Origin: RYN-230 sp963834515 | Lineage (GTDB): Bacteria > Actinomycetota > Actinomycetes > Streptosporangiales > Streptosporangiaceae | Length of the DNA: 64,000 bases | Assembly (NCBI GenBank): GCA_963834515.1 | Contig: CAWICB010000007.1 | Location: forward strand, 1,860,001 to 1,924,000 | Direction: 5' to 3' | Shown: in pieces, positions 17,073 through 25,877 of the stretch | Layout: each line of letters starts with the position of its first letter | How positions within the stretch are numbered: position 1 is the first letter of the stretch | Notes under the pieces: model-generated | The model's database searches: none | The model's input: the letters and a program-made list of their open reading frames with translations, nothing else | What the model was told of the DNA's origin: nothing | Made by a program: the position numbers and the translations under genes

Positions 17073-18635
17073 CTATTCTGCCGTGAGCAGGCCGCGTTCG
17101 AGCACGACCGGAACGAACAGCTCGCGGTAGCCGTGCTCGTCGAACAGCACCGTGACCTGGTCACCGTCGAAACGTTGCACGGTACCCGGGCCCCAGCGCC
17201 CGCTGACCACGCGGGTGCCCACCGGGAACGGGACGTCATCCGGCGGGGGCTGCGGGTGGGCGAGGTCGTTGTCACAGTTCCCGCACGGGCCGGGGTAGTC
17301 CTGCCCGAAGTAGCTGAGCAGGAAGGACCGGCGGCAGCCGGTGTGCTCGGCGTAGCGGCGCATCATGGTCAGCCGGGTGCGTTCCACCTCGTCCTCGCGG
17401 TCCGTCTGCGCCTGGGATGCCCCGACCGCGGCCGCCACGGTCAGCTTCCCGGTCCAGCGCACTTCGCCGTCCGCCTGCCAGGCCGCCGCGCCGATGTCGG
17501 CCAGCCGGGCCAGCGCGGCCGTCTCCAGCCGGGTGCCGGGACCGGCCGGCTGGCCGGCCGCCAGGGCCGCCGCGGCACGGGCCACCGGCCCGCCCGGGAC
17601 GCCCCTCGCGGTCAGGTGGCGGGCCAGCTCGAAGTCGTCGAACCGGTACAGCAGCCGCACGTGCGACGGCTGGCCATCCCGGCCGGCCCGGCCGAGTTCC
17701 TGGTAGTAGGCATCCAGCGATGGCGGCGGGTCGAAATGCGCCACCCAGCGAACGTCTGGCTTGTCGATGCCCATGCCGAACGCGACCGTGGCCGCGATGA
17801 TCCGCGCCGCGCCGTCCAGGAAGGCCGCCATCGCCTCCCGCCGCTGGCGCCCGGAAAGCCCGGCGTGGTACAGCGTCACCTGCTCCCCCGCCGCGGCGAG
17901 CGTGTCGTGCGCCGCCTGGGCGTCGGCGTGCGTGGCCGCGTAGACGATTCCCGGCCCGGCGAGCTCCCGCGCCGTCCGGGCCAGCTCGCGTTCCTTGTCC
18001 GGCACGGTGTGGACGTGCTGCGCGGACAGCTGGATGTGCGGCCGGTCGAAGTCGCCGATCACCACCTCCGGCTCGCGCAGGCCCAGCCGCCGGATGATCT
18101 CCTGCCGCACCGGCGGCGCGGCGGTCGCGGTCAGGGCCAGCCGGACCTGGGCGCCGACCGCCTCGGCCTGCGCGCCGAGCCGCATGTAGTCCGGGCGGAA
18201 ATCATGACCCCACTGGCTGATCAGGTGCGCTTCGTCCACCGCGAACAGCCCCGGCCGGGCCTGCCGCAGCGTGTCGCGGGTCTCGGCGTTGGCCAGCTGC
18301 TCCGGCGACAGGAACACGAACGTGTCCGGGTCGCACGCCGCGAGCAGCGCGGCGGCCCGCGCACCAGCCGACTGCTGTGAGTTCAGCACGATCGACCGCA
18401 GCCCGGCCGCCCGCAGATGTGCGAGCTGATCGTCTTGCAGCGCGATCAGCGGCGACACCACCACCGCCGGCCCCGGCCGCAACAGCCCGGCCAGCTCGTA
18501 GATGGCCGACTTCCCGCCACCTGTCGGCAGCACGGCCAGCACGTCACGGCCGCTGGCCAGCGCCTCGACCGCGGGCCGCTGCCCGGGGCGAAGCTGGTCA
18601 AAGCCGAGACGGTCCCGGGCCAGTTCCTCGATCAT
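17073..18635 (-). CDS. RecQ-like ATP-dependent DNA helicase
   Basis: 520 residues. SF2 helicase motifs run in order: motif I VLPTGGGKSAIYEL, Ia VVSPLIALQDDQ, II VDEAHLISQWGHDFRPDY (DEAH, with the RecQ aromatic loop), III LALTATA, IV/V IIAATVAFGMGIDKPDVRWV and VI YYQELGRAGRDGQP. The zinc-binding four-cysteine cluster follows near residue 425 (CRRSFLLSYFG, then CGNCDN). A short C-terminal beta domain (PVGTRVVSGRWGPGTVQRFD) replaces the HRDC domain. It unwinds DNA 3' to 5' during recombination and repair. It is divergent from the MarR gene, 134 bp apart. Confidence 0.9.
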   Translation of the reverse strand: MIEELARDRLGFDQLRPGQRPAVEALASGRDVLAVLPTGGGKSAIYELAGLLRPGPAVVVSPLIALQDDQLAHLRAAGLRSIVLNSQQSAGARAAALLAACDPDTFVFLSPEQLANAETRDTLRQARPGLFAVDEAHLISQWGHDFRPDYMRLGAQAEAVGAQVRLALTATAAPPVRQEIIRRLGLREPEVVIGDFDRPHIQLSAQHVHTVPDKERELARTARELAGPGIVYAATHADAQAAHDTLAAAGEQVTLYHAGLSGRQRREAMAAFLDGAARIIAATVAFGMGIDKPDVRWVAHFDPPPSLDAYYQELGRAGRDGQPSHVRLLYRFDDFELARHLTARGVPGGPVARAAAALAAGQPAGPGTRLETAALARLADIGAAAWQADGEVRWTGKLTVAAAVGASQAQTDREDEVERTRLTMMRRYAEHTGCRRSFLLSYFGQDYPGPCGNCDNDLAHPQPPPDDVPFPVGTRVVSGRWGPGTVQRFDGDQVTVLFDEHGYRELFVPVVLERGLLTAE

Positions 18636-18731
18636 GGCGCTGGCTGGCCTTCCTCGCTCCCGCCCATTCCCCTAGCATCCCGTGGCCGCCCGCGGGCCCG
18701 GGTACCGGGCCGGCCCGCGCCCGGCCCGAAG

Positions 18732-18761
18732 TTGCCGGTTGCAAACGTTCGCTCGTACAAT
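18732..18761 (+). promoter_or_regulatory. Candidate sigma70-type promoter for the MarR gene
   Basis: TTGCCG at 18732-18737 and TACAAT at 18756-18761 are separated by 18 bp. Transcription would start about 7 nt later, essentially at the ATG at 18770, so the transcript is probably leaderless; no ribosome-binding site is visible before that ATG. Confidence 0.5.
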
Positions 18762-18769
18762 GCCTGGCC

Positions 18770-19267
18770 ATGGGAACGCCCGTTCCGGCAGCTCAGCCCG
18801 GGCCCGAACTGCCGGCCGAGACCATCGAGACCCTGCAGGCGACCACCCGGGTACTGGCCGGTGTCGCATTGCGGAGCGTTGACGTCCTGGGCGGGGCCGT
18901 GACCCTGCCGCAATTCCGGATGCTCGCGGTTCTCGCGGACCTGGGGCGGGCCCGCTCGTCGCAGGTGGCCCGGGCGCTCGGGCTGGAAGCCTCGACCGTG
19001 ACCCGGCTGGCTGACCGGATGGTCGCGGCGGGGCATGTGCGGAGAGGCGGCGAGCCCAGGCACCGTGGCGTGGTGACGCTGGAGCTGACCGCGTCCGGCC
19101 AGGATCTGGTCGGCCAGGTCGCGGCCTGGCGGACGCGGGAGCTGGCCCGGATCGTCCGGCAGCTCCCGCCAGCCGCGCGGAACCAGGTCACCGCCGTGCT
19201 TCGTCAGCTGGTAGCGGCCGCGGGCGAGGGGTACGGGACGATCTCCCGCAGCCCCGTGCCCGTGTGA
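18770..19267 (+). CDS. MarR-family transcriptional regulator
   Basis: 165 residues. The winged-helix core is clear: LPQFRMLAVLADLGRARSSQ, VARALGLEASTVTRLADRMV (recognition helix) and the wing GHVRRGGEPRHRGVVTLELT, flanked by dimerisation helices. MarR proteins repress genes until a small ligand, often phenolic or a drug, releases them. The start is ATG 18770, judged leaderless from the promoter upstream. The ECF sigma gene follows after 27 bp on the same strand, which suggests one transcript. Confidence 0.88.
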   Translation: MGTPVPAAQPGPELPAETIETLQATTRVLAGVALRSVDVLGGAVTLPQFRMLAVLADLGRARSSQVARALGLEASTVTRLADRMVAAGHVRRGGEPRHRGVVTLELTASGQDLVGQVAAWRTRELARIVRQLPPAARNQVTAVLRQLVAAAGEGYGTISRSPVPV

Positions 19268-19294
19268 GCCCATCCTGAAGGGGACAGCGCACAC

Positions 19295-19915
19295 ATGCCA
19301 CCGGCACCCGGCGGGCGGCACCGGCGCCGCCGGACCAGTGATCCGGCGGCGGCACACCCGGCTGAGCCCCCGGCAGCAGCCGGGACCGCCGACCGGACCG
19401 TGACCACGCTCTACCACACGCACTACCAGTCACTGGCCCGCATCGCCGCGCTGCTGGTCAGCGACACCATGACCGCGGAGGACGTCGTCCAGGCCGCGTT
19501 CGTGTCGCTGCACGGGGCGTGGCGGCACCTGGCGGACGAAGACCGGGCGCTGGCCTACCTGCGCCGGGCCGTGGTCACCGGGGCACGGGCTCCGCACCCG
19601 GCCCCGGCCGGTTCAGCCAGCCCGCCGGGAGACGGCGCCCCCGCCGCCGGGCCAGGCCCGAGCACGCCGGAAGCGTTCCTGATGGCGGCGCTGCGCACGC
19701 TCCCGGCGCGCCAGCGCGAAGCCCTGGTGCTCCGGTATTACGCGGAGTGGCCCGACGCCCAGATCGCCGCGGCGATGGGCATCAGCGCCCGGGCCCTGGC
19801 CGGCCAGCTGGTCCGGGGCATGTCCGTGCTGCAGGCCATCTCCGGGCGCAGCTCCGCCGGCCCGCGGCCGCCGGACCCGCCCGGCGGGCCACCCACCCCG
19901 CCATCTGACGGCTGA
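19295..19915 (+). CDS. ECF-type RNA polymerase sigma factor
   Basis: 206 residues. Region 2 is seen in LYHTHYQSLARIAALLVSDT and AEDVVQAAFVSLHGAWRHL. Region 4 is seen in ALRTLPARQREALVLRYYAE and DAQIAAAMGISARALAGQLV. A Pro/Ala/Gly-rich linker and a Pro-rich C-terminal tail are present. No anti-sigma gene follows; the next gene is convergent. The N-terminal 30 residues are basic and low in complexity. It probably forms a unit with the MarR gene upstream. Confidence 0.85.
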   Translation: MPPAPGGRHRRRRTSDPAAAHPAEPPAAAGTADRTVTTLYHTHYQSLARIAALLVSDTMTAEDVVQAAFVSLHGAWRHLADEDRALAYLRRAVVTGARAPHPAPAGSASPPGDGAPAAGPGPSTPEAFLMAALRTLPARQREALVLRYYAEWPDAQIAAAMGISARALAGQLVRGMSVLQAISGRSSAGPRPPDPPGGPPTPPSDG

Positions 19916-19956
19916 CCAGGGCCGGGCCGGGCTTAACGGGCCCAGCCCGGTCCTGG
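19916..19956. terminator. Bidirectional hairpin between convergent genes
   Basis: CCAGG-G-CCGGGC at 19916 onward pairs with GCCCGG-T-CCTGG ending at 19956. It fills the gap between the stop of the sigma-factor gene and the stop of the convergent propeller gene, so it can serve both strands. Confidence 0.6.
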
Positions 19957-19966
19957 ACGCCGCCGG

Positions 19967-21139
19967 TCAGCTGACGACGAGGCCGGCCGGGGTCGCTCCC
20001 GCAGGCAGTGGAACCGGCGAGCTGGCCAGCTCGGTCAGGTCGCCGCGGTGGACGGCGAACACGGCGACCGCGCCGGCCTTGCTCTCGTTCACGTACAGGA
20101 AGCGGCCGTCGGGGCTGAGCCGGGCGTCAACCGCGCCTACACCGCCGGAGGCCCGTACCGGCGTGCTGCCGAGCAGCGTGAGCGCACCGCTGGCGTGGAT
20201 GAAGTAGCGCGAGATCGTGCCGGACGCGGTGTTCACGGTGAACAGGAACTGGCCGTCAGGCGAGATCTCCACCCAGCAGGGGGCCATCTGGCCGTCCGGG
20301 AACGGTGAGGAACCGATCGGGGTCAGCGCCCCGTTGCCGGAGGCGCGGAACGCCGAGACCGTGCCAGAGTCGGCCGCCGTGTTGTGCGCGTTGGACACGA
20401 ACAGCTGGTCCGGGTTCGTGGGCCGGAACTCGCTGCCGAACGGCCCAAGCCCTTGGGCGGCGAACGGTGATCCGGGCGCGGCGGTCAGGCGCCCATCCCG
20501 CCGCACGGTGAAGCTGTCGATCATGGAGGTCCCGACCAGGGTGCCGGCCAGCTTGGTGCCGGGGTCGTTGAACAGCACATCGCCCGGCTGAGAGCCAGCC
20601 GGCAACGTTACTGCCGATCCAGCGATCGGGTGCAGCCGGCCATCACCGGCCAGCCAGAAACCGGTGAAGTTGCTGCCACCGGGGCCGGAATTGGCCACGT
20701 ACACCAGGTCACCGTGGATCGCGACGCTGACCGGCAGGGCCCCGCCCGAGGAGACCACCCCGCCGCGGATCCGCCGTAGCGACCCGCCGGGCGTGACCCC
20801 CAGCACCGAGATCTGGTTGCTGGCCGCGTCCACGGCGATCAGGAACCGGCCGTCCGGCGAGATCTGCAGCGCACCCTGGGACGCCAGCCCCGCCCCGGTG
20901 CCCGCGCCGCCGACCGCAAACGGGGACCCCGGCTCGGCGGTCAGTGTCCCGTTCGCGTGCCGGTCGAACGCCCCGATGGTGTTCGTCCCCGCCGTGTTGT
21001 CGTTCACGTAGACGTGACCCACGACCGGGGATGTCTGGGCCGACGCGGACGCCGGCCCCGGGATGGCCAGCCACGCGGCCGCCACGCCCACGAGGCCGGC
21101 CACGGCCGGCCGCCAGCACTGGCCTGAAGCGATCTTCAT
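19967..21139 (-). CDS. Secreted YVTN/lactonase-type beta-propeller protein
   Basis: 390 residues. The N-terminal signal peptide is MKIASGQCWRPAVAGLVGVA, then a hydrophobic stretch and the ASASA cleavage region. Repeated blades follow with motifs such as LQISPDGRFLIAVDAASNQI, WVEISPDGQFLFTVNTASGT and ARLSPDGRFLYVNESKAGAV, typical of 6-phosphogluconolactonase-like and surface-layer YVTN propellers. It is likely exported by Sec; whether it is an enzyme or a binding scaffold is not clear. It is monocistronic and converges with the sigma-factor gene. Confidence 0.82.
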   Translation of the reverse strand: MKIASGQCWRPAVAGLVGVAAAWLAIPGPASASAQTSPVVGHVYVNDNTAGTNTIGAFDRHANGTLTAEPGSPFAVGGAGTGAGLASQGALQISPDGRFLIAVDAASNQISVLGVTPGGSLRRIRGGVVSSGGALPVSVAIHGDLVYVANSGPGGSNFTGFWLAGDGRLHPIAGSAVTLPAGSQPGDVLFNDPGTKLAGTLVGTSMIDSFTVRRDGRLTAAPGSPFAAQGLGPFGSEFRPTNPDQLFVSNAHNTAADSGTVSAFRASGNGALTPIGSSPFPDGQMAPCWVEISPDGQFLFTVNTASGTISRYFIHASGALTLLGSTPVRASGGVGAVDARLSPDGRFLYVNESKAGAVAVFAVHRGDLTELASSPVPLPAGATPAGLVVS

Positions 21140-21364
21140 CTGCTTTCCCCTCCGTCCGGCTCAGCCGGACTAGGTCGGCGGCGCTCTCACGCCGCCCCGT
21201 CCCGCTCCCGTCTCTTATTCGTCCCTGCGGGGGTGCTGTCTTGGTGCCAGCTGACCAGGGGTACGGCCCGGGTATTAACGGGCGCGTCCGGACGGCCGCA
21301 GAGCGATCATGGAGCTACCTCGGCGAGCCGAAGGCCGGCCCGGCCGGATCCGACTGGAGGAATC

Positions 21365-22126
21365 ATGACCACCACGCCCGATGCCGCGGCCAGCCCACGC
21401 GGAGCCGAACTGTCCGGGCAGACCGTCGTCGTGATCGGCGGCAGCTCCGGCATCGGGCTGGAAACCGCCCGGCGGGCCCGCGCCGAAGGAGCCGAGGTCA
21501 TCCTGGCCGCCCGCAACCCCGGCCGGCTCGAGCAGGCCGCGGCCGAGCTCGGCGCGCGCAGCAGCGCGGCGTTCGACGCCACCGACCCGGATGCGCTCGG
21601 CCGGTTCTTCGGCGGCCTGCCGCAGCCAGTCGACCACGTGATGGTCACCGGTCCCGGCCCGTACTACGCGGCCCTGGCTGACCTGGACCGCGACCGGGCC
21701 CACCGGGACTTCGACGACCACCAGTGGCTGGCCATCACGGTCGCCCAAAACGCCGTCGGCCGGGTGCGGCCCGGCGGCACGCTGCTGTTCATGGCCGGCA
21801 TCGCAGGCAGCCGTGGGCCCGGCCTGTCGATCATGGCGGCGGGCACCGCCGCGCTGCCCGCGCTGATCGCCAACCTGGCCATCGAAGTGGCGCCGGTCCG
21901 GGTCAACCTCATCGCGGCGGGCTTCGTCGACTCGCCGCTGTCCGCCTCGCTGCTCGGCGGTGACCTGGACAAGCGCCGCCAGCAGCTGCGGGCCACGCTG
22001 CCCATCGGGCGCGTGGTCAGCCCGGCCGATATCGCCGCGCTCGCCGTGCACCTCATGATCAACACGGCCGTCACCGGCGCGACCTACGACATCGACGGCG
22101 GCCAGCAGCTCCTCCCCTCAGGCTGA
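21365..22126 (+). CDS. Short-chain dehydrogenase/reductase
   Basis: 253 residues. VVVIGGSSGIGLETARRARA is the cofactor motif. The C-terminal signature VTGATYDIDGGQQLLPSG is the usual SDR ending. The middle departs from the classical active site: no YxxxK is visible where expected (the region reads SIMAAGTAALPALIANLAIE), so this is an atypical or non-classical SDR. A GGAGGA ribosome-binding site precedes ATG 21365. It ends 9 bp inside the convergent XRE fragment. Confidence 0.83.
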   Translation: MTTTPDAAASPRGAELSGQTVVVIGGSSGIGLETARRARAEGAEVILAARNPGRLEQAAAELGARSSAAFDATDPDALGRFFGGLPQPVDHVMVTGPGPYYAALADLDRDRAHRDFDDHQWLAITVAQNAVGRVRPGGTLLFMAGIAGSRGPGLSIMAAGTAALPALIANLAIEVAPVRVNLIAAGFVDSPLSASLLGGDLDKRRQQLRATLPIGRVVSPADIAALAVHLMINTAVTGATYDIDGGQQLLPSG

Positions 22127-22429
22127 CCGTGGGGACGGCCGCGGCGCGGGGCCGGCCTGGTCGGCGGCCACGGCGCGATCGTGCGGATTGCGCCCGGCTT
22201 CAGCCCGCAGCAGCGCGACCGTGTCTTGGGCCGCACGCTCCCATTCGGCGAAGAACTCCCGCGCGGCCGGGTCGAGAAGCGCGAACCGGGCGTGATTGGC
22301 CGGCTGGGCCGGGCCGTCGAACAGCGGAGCGTACAGCGCCCGGCCGAGCCGGTTGGTGGCCACGATGTCCATCCGCCCGTTGCGCAGGTAGGCCGGGGCG
22401 CTGATCATTGCGTCCAGGATGCGCTGCAC
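22118..22429 (-). pseudogene. Fragment of XRE regulator with MmyB-like ligand-binding domain
   Basis: The frame reads QRILDAMISAPAYLRNGRMD, IVATNRLGRALYAPLFDG and ARFALLDPAAREFFAEWERA. This is the opening half of the MmyB-like ligand-binding domain found after an XRE helix-turn-helix in actinomycete regulators. The helix-turn-helix is missing upstream, and the domain breaks off after about 90 residues into unrelated sequence. Intact members are about 280 residues. Both ends are therefore lost and it overlaps the SDR stop. It is a relic. Confidence 0.6.
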
Positions 22430-22591
22430 CCCGGGCGGACGTGCGGCCGGGCGGGCCTGCGCGGCGCCCGGGCCGTGTTATTGGCCGCCCGGGCCAGGTC
22501 GAACAAGTGGGGCCGGCGGCCGCGCTCCCGGGTGCGGGCAGTCGGCACGGCCGGGCGTTCAGCCAAGGAAAACGAAGTGAAGGGAAGCGTC

Positions 22592-22878
22592 ATGCGGGCC
22601 ACGGTGATCTACGGGTCGGGTGACGTGCGGGTGGAGGAGGTACCCGACCCGGAACTGCAGGAGCCGGCCGACGCGGTGGTGCGGGTACTGCGCGCGTGTA
22701 CTGCGGCAGCGACCCGTGGCCATCCAAGTCGATGCCGCCGTCGCAGCAGGGCCGGCGGATCGGGCACGAGTTCCTCGGCGTCGCCGAGAAGGTAAAGGCG
22801 CCGGCCGAGACGTTCACCGGTGATGCCTGGTACGACGTCATCGCCCGCGGCGCCCGGCCCGCCCCGGGCCAGCACTGA
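22592..22878 (+). pseudogene. Zinc-dependent alcohol dehydrogenase remnant
   Basis: ATG 22592 begins MRATVIYGSGDVRVEEVPDP, a normal medium-chain dehydrogenase start with AAGGGAAG upstream. At about 22690-22698 the frame slips: the expected CxxCGSD motif continues one base off as VYCGSDPWPSKSMPP and then RRIGHEFLGVAEKV. The protein then ends about 25 residues later instead of after about 350. The catalytic zinc ligands Cys and His (GHEFLG) are still readable, but the Rossmann half is gone. The downstream aldo-keto reductase may once have shared its transcript. Confidence 0.75.
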
Positions 22879-22897
22879 CGACAGGAGACAGCACGCC

Positions 22898-23926
22898 ATG
22901 GAATACCGCCGTCTGGGACGTACCGGCGTCACGGTCAGCAACCTCTGCCTCGGCGCCATGATGTTCGGCGAGTGGGGCAACCAGGATCACGACGACAGCA
23001 TCCGGATCATCAACCGGGCGCTGGACGCCGGGATCAACTTCATCGACACCGCCGACATCTATTCCCAGGGCGAGTCGGAGGTGATCGTCGGCCGGGCGCT
23101 GGCTGGCGGCCGGCGCGACAACGTCGTGCTGGCCAGCAAGGTGCACATGCCGATGGGCGACGATCCCAACCAGGCCGGCAACTCGCGGCGCTGGATCACC
23201 CGCGAGGTGGAGAACTCGCTGCGGCGGCTGGGTACCGACTGGATCGACCTGTACCAGATCCACCGCTACGACCCGGGCACCGACATCGACGAGACGCTGG
23301 GCGCCCTCACCGACCTGGTCCGGGCGGGCAAGGTCCGCTACAGCGGCCACTCCACCTGGCCGGCGTCGGCCATCGTCCAGGCCCAGTGGACCGCGCAGGA
23401 CCGCAGCCGGGACCGGTTCCGCACCGAGCAGCCGCCGTATTCGGTGCTCACCCGCGCGATCGAGACCGACGTGCTGCCCACCTGCGTGCGGTACGGGATG
23501 GGCGTGATTCCCTACAGCCCGCTGGCCGGTGGCTGGCTGTCCGGCCGGTACCGCCAGGATGCCGTGGTGACCGGCCCGGCGTCCCCTGCGCGGCAGCGGC
23601 TGGCCAACCGGTTCGACCTGGCCCGGCCGGAGAACCAGCGCAAGCTGGAGGCCACCGAGCAGCTGGCCAAGCTGGCCGACCAGGCCGGGATCTCGCTGAT
23701 CGAGCTGGCCACCGGGTTCGTGCTGCGCCACCCGGCGATCACCGCGGCCATCATCGGCCCGCGGACCATGGAGCACCTGGAGTCCCAGCTGACCGCGGCC
23801 GACGTGCAGCTCTCCGATGAGGTCCTGGACCGCATCGACGAGATCGTGCCGCCCGGGGTGACCCTCAACCCGGCCGACAACGGCTGGGTCAGCCCGGCCC
23901 TCTCCCCCGCCGCGAGGCGCCGTTAG
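22898..23926 (+). CDS. Aldo/keto reductase
   Basis: 342 residues, a TIM-barrel AKR of the YghZ/Kv-beta-like group. The catalytic tetrad is visible: Asp in FIDTADIYSQGESE with its Tyr, Lys in VLASKVHMP, and His in YQIHRYDPG. The C-terminal NADPH-binding stretch is AAIIGPRTMEHLESQL. It reduces aldehydes or ketones with NADPH. AGGAGA lies 9 nt before ATG 22898. The physiological substrate is unknown. Confidence 0.88.
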   Translation: MEYRRLGRTGVTVSNLCLGAMMFGEWGNQDHDDSIRIINRALDAGINFIDTADIYSQGESEVIVGRALAGGRRDNVVLASKVHMPMGDDPNQAGNSRRWITREVENSLRRLGTDWIDLYQIHRYDPGTDIDETLGALTDLVRAGKVRYSGHSTWPASAIVQAQWTAQDRSRDRFRTEQPPYSVLTRAIETDVLPTCVRYGMGVIPYSPLAGGWLSGRYRQDAVVTGPASPARQRLANRFDLARPENQRKLEATEQLAKLADQAGISLIELATGFVLRHPAITAAIIGPRTMEHLESQLTAADVQLSDEVLDRIDEIVPPGVTLNPADNGWVSPALSPAARRR

Positions 23927-23953
23927 CCCGGGCCGCTGTCGTAACGTGTCGTT

Positions 23954-24805
23954 ATGCAGGGACGGGGTCCGGGACCGGGGCCGGGACGGGACGGGGTCCC
24001 GGACCGGGGCCGGAACGGGGTCCCGGGGCCGGGCCGGGACGGGCAGCTGGATTCTGGTGCTGCGCTGCGTGATCTGGGGGTGCGCGCCGGGCTGCTGACC
24101 GCGGCGGAGCGGGCCCGGCTGGACCAGGACGGGTTCCTCCCGCTGCCCGGCATCCTGTCCGCGGCGCAGCTGCACGTAATCCGCCAGCGGCTGGCCGAGC
24201 TGTCAGCCGCGGAAGGCGAGCGGGCCGGCCTGGAGGTCCACCAGGAGGAGGGCACCGACCGGCTGGCCGACCTGGTCAACAAAGACCCGGTCTTCGAGGT
24301 GTGCTTCACCTGCCCCCGGGTGCTGGCCGCGGTGGCCCACGTGCTGGGCGATTTCACGCTCTCCTCGCTGAACAGCCGGGCCGCGCTGCCCGGCGCGGGC
24401 CACCAGGCGCTGCACACCGACTGGGGCGAGCCGGCGACCGCCGGCCACTACCAGGTCTGCAACTCGATCTGGCTGATCGACGACTTCACCCCGGCCAACG
24501 GCCCGACCCGGGTCGTCCCGGGCAGCCACCGCAGCGGGCGGCTGCCGCGCGAGGTGATGGCCGATCCAGCCGACCCCTACCCGGGCGAGGCCAGGCTGCT
24601 CGGCAGCGCGGGCACTGTGGTGATCTTCAACGCGCACCTGTGGCACGGCGGAACCCGCAACACCACCGGCCGGCCACGCCGGGCACTGCACTCCTACTTC
24701 TGCCGCCGCGGCCTCCGCCAGCAGCTGGACCAGCGCGCGTACGCCCGGCCCGGAACGCTGGCCCGGCTCAGCCCCGCCGCCCAGCACATTCTCGGCCTGC
24801 GCTGA
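23954..24805 (+). CDS. Phytanoyl-CoA dioxygenase (PhyH) family protein
   Basis: 283 residues. The Fe(II)/2-oxoglutarate facial triad is present: HTD in HQALHTDWGEPATAGHYQ and the distal His in FNAHLWHGGTRNTTG, with the 2-oxoglutarate-binding Arg in RPRRALHSYFCRR. Members hydroxylate diverse small molecules, often in secondary metabolism. ATG 23954 is uncertain: the first 30 codons are a G/C-only repeat (RGPGPGPGRDG), and the true start may be a later codon just before DSGAALRDLG. Confidence 0.82.
   Translation: MQGRGPGPGPGRDGVPDRGRNGVPGPGRDGQLDSGAALRDLGVRAGLLTAAERARLDQDGFLPLPGILSAAQLHVIRQRLAELSAAEGERAGLEVHQEEGTDRLADLVNKDPVFEVCFTCPRVLAAVAHVLGDFTLSSLNSRAALPGAGHQALHTDWGEPATAGHYQVCNSIWLIDDFTPANGPTRVVPGSHRSGRLPREVMADPADPYPGEARLLGSAGTVVIFNAHLWHGGTRNTTGRPRRALHSYFCRRGLRQQLDQRAYARPGTLARLSPAAQHILGLR
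23961..24039. repeat. G/C-rich tandem repeat at the start of the PhyH gene
   Basis: Three imperfect copies of a roughly 25-29-bp unit, beginning at 23961, 23990 and about 24015, are built on ACGGGGTCC(C/G)GG and ACCGGGGCCGG. They contain almost no T and only isolated A. They encode Gly/Pro/Arg-rich sequence that is not part of the dioxygenase fold. Confidence 0.6.
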
Positions 24806-24841
24806 GCGGTGCCCAGCACCGGCCGCTTACCGCCGCGCCGG

Positions 24842-25781
24842 TCACCGGCCGCCAGCGAGTTGCTGGCCCGGCTTCATGTGCCGGTCGAGGAACGCGATGA
24901 TGCCGTCGATGGCGCGCTCCTGGATCTGGTCCGGATGCCCGTCCCCATCGGCCAGCGGGAGGATATAGCCGTGCAGCGGGTGATCCCAGGACACCCACTC
25001 GGCGTCCTTGCCGGCCGCTGCGAGCAGCTCGTAGCTGACCCGGAAGATCCCCTGCAGATGATCGCTGTCCCGGCCCATGACGAACCGGCAGGTCGATCGG
25101 GGCGATGCGCTCCCGGGCCAGCGGCAGGTTGGTGTGTGACCGCACCCACTCCGGGTCCTGCATCTGCATCTCCTCGATGTCCCGCAGCCCGGTGCCGGGA
25201 TTGACGGGCGCGGCATCGCCCAGCCTCAGGTCGAGGAACTCGTGATTGGCCGGTTCGCTGGCCACCCCCGCCCGGAGCATGCCCGGGTACCGGAAGGCCA
25301 GCTTGAACAGCATCTCGCCGGCGTGGCTGACGCCGACGTGGCCGAGGTTGCCCGGGTCCACCTGGGGGTGCTGGCGGACGTGCTCGAGGATGGCGAGCTC
25401 GTCCTCGAACTCGAGAGGTGAGCGGTTCATCACCTCCATGCCCTGGCGGCCATCGACCATGAGCGGGCCGCCGCGGTTGAAGCCCAGGTCAACCTCGGTC
25501 CGGTACCGCCCCCAGCCGCACGCGTAACCGGCGGCCAGCAGGCGCTCCATGATGTACGGGCGGGTGTGCACCCACTCCCGCAGCCAGCCGATCCCGCCGC
25601 CGCCGTTGCCGTAGGCCAGGAACACGAACGGGAACCGCCCCCGGTCGGCGGGCGTACGCAGCACGTACGGCACGTACAGGCCGTCGCGTGACTCGGCCAG
25701 GTAGTAGGCCGCCGGGCGGGCGGACCCCTCGACGTCATCCACGAAGATGGGCTGGTGGGTGTCCCATCGTGCAGCTGTCAT
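24842..25781 (-). pseudogene. Alpha/beta-hydrolase with a late frameshift
   Basis: ATG 25781 opens MTAARWDTHQPIFVDDVEGS. The alpha/beta-hydrolase core follows, with the oxyanion region FVFLAYGNGGGGIGWLREWV and the nucleophile elbow HVGVSHAGEMLFKLAFRYPG (GxSxAG). At about 25082-25092, after ERIAPIDLPV, the frame changes; compared with the expected coding phase two bases appear lost. The other frame completes the fold as VMGRDSDHLQGIFRVSYELL and DHPLHGYILPLADGDG, carrying the expected catalytic Asp and His, and stops at 24842. Without the shift the protein would be about 312 residues. A sequencing error cannot be ruled out. Confidence 0.7.
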
Positions 25782-25794
25782 GCCGCTAGGCCTT

Positions 25795-25840
25795 TCCTGG
25801 GCTGAAAGCCCGGCGGGTCCTGGGCTTGAAAAAGCCCGGC
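25795..25840 (-). terminator. Two tandem hairpins between minus-strand genes
   Basis: Two near-identical repeats each fold: GGGCTGAAAGCCC at 25799-25811 and GGGCTTGAAAAAGCCC at 25822-25837, both followed by GGCGGG. They lie between the CMD-family gene and the hydrolase relic downstream of it, and are probably a double terminator. Confidence 0.5.
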
Positions 25841-25877
25841 GGGGCCGAGGGGGCGCCGGACGGTGTGCTGGGCCCCG

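Noticed and set aside
24768..25781. A 337-residue hydrolase without frameshift
   Set aside because: After IDLPV the frame turns Arg/Gly-rich, while the neighbouring frame contains the expected catalytic Asp and His regions.
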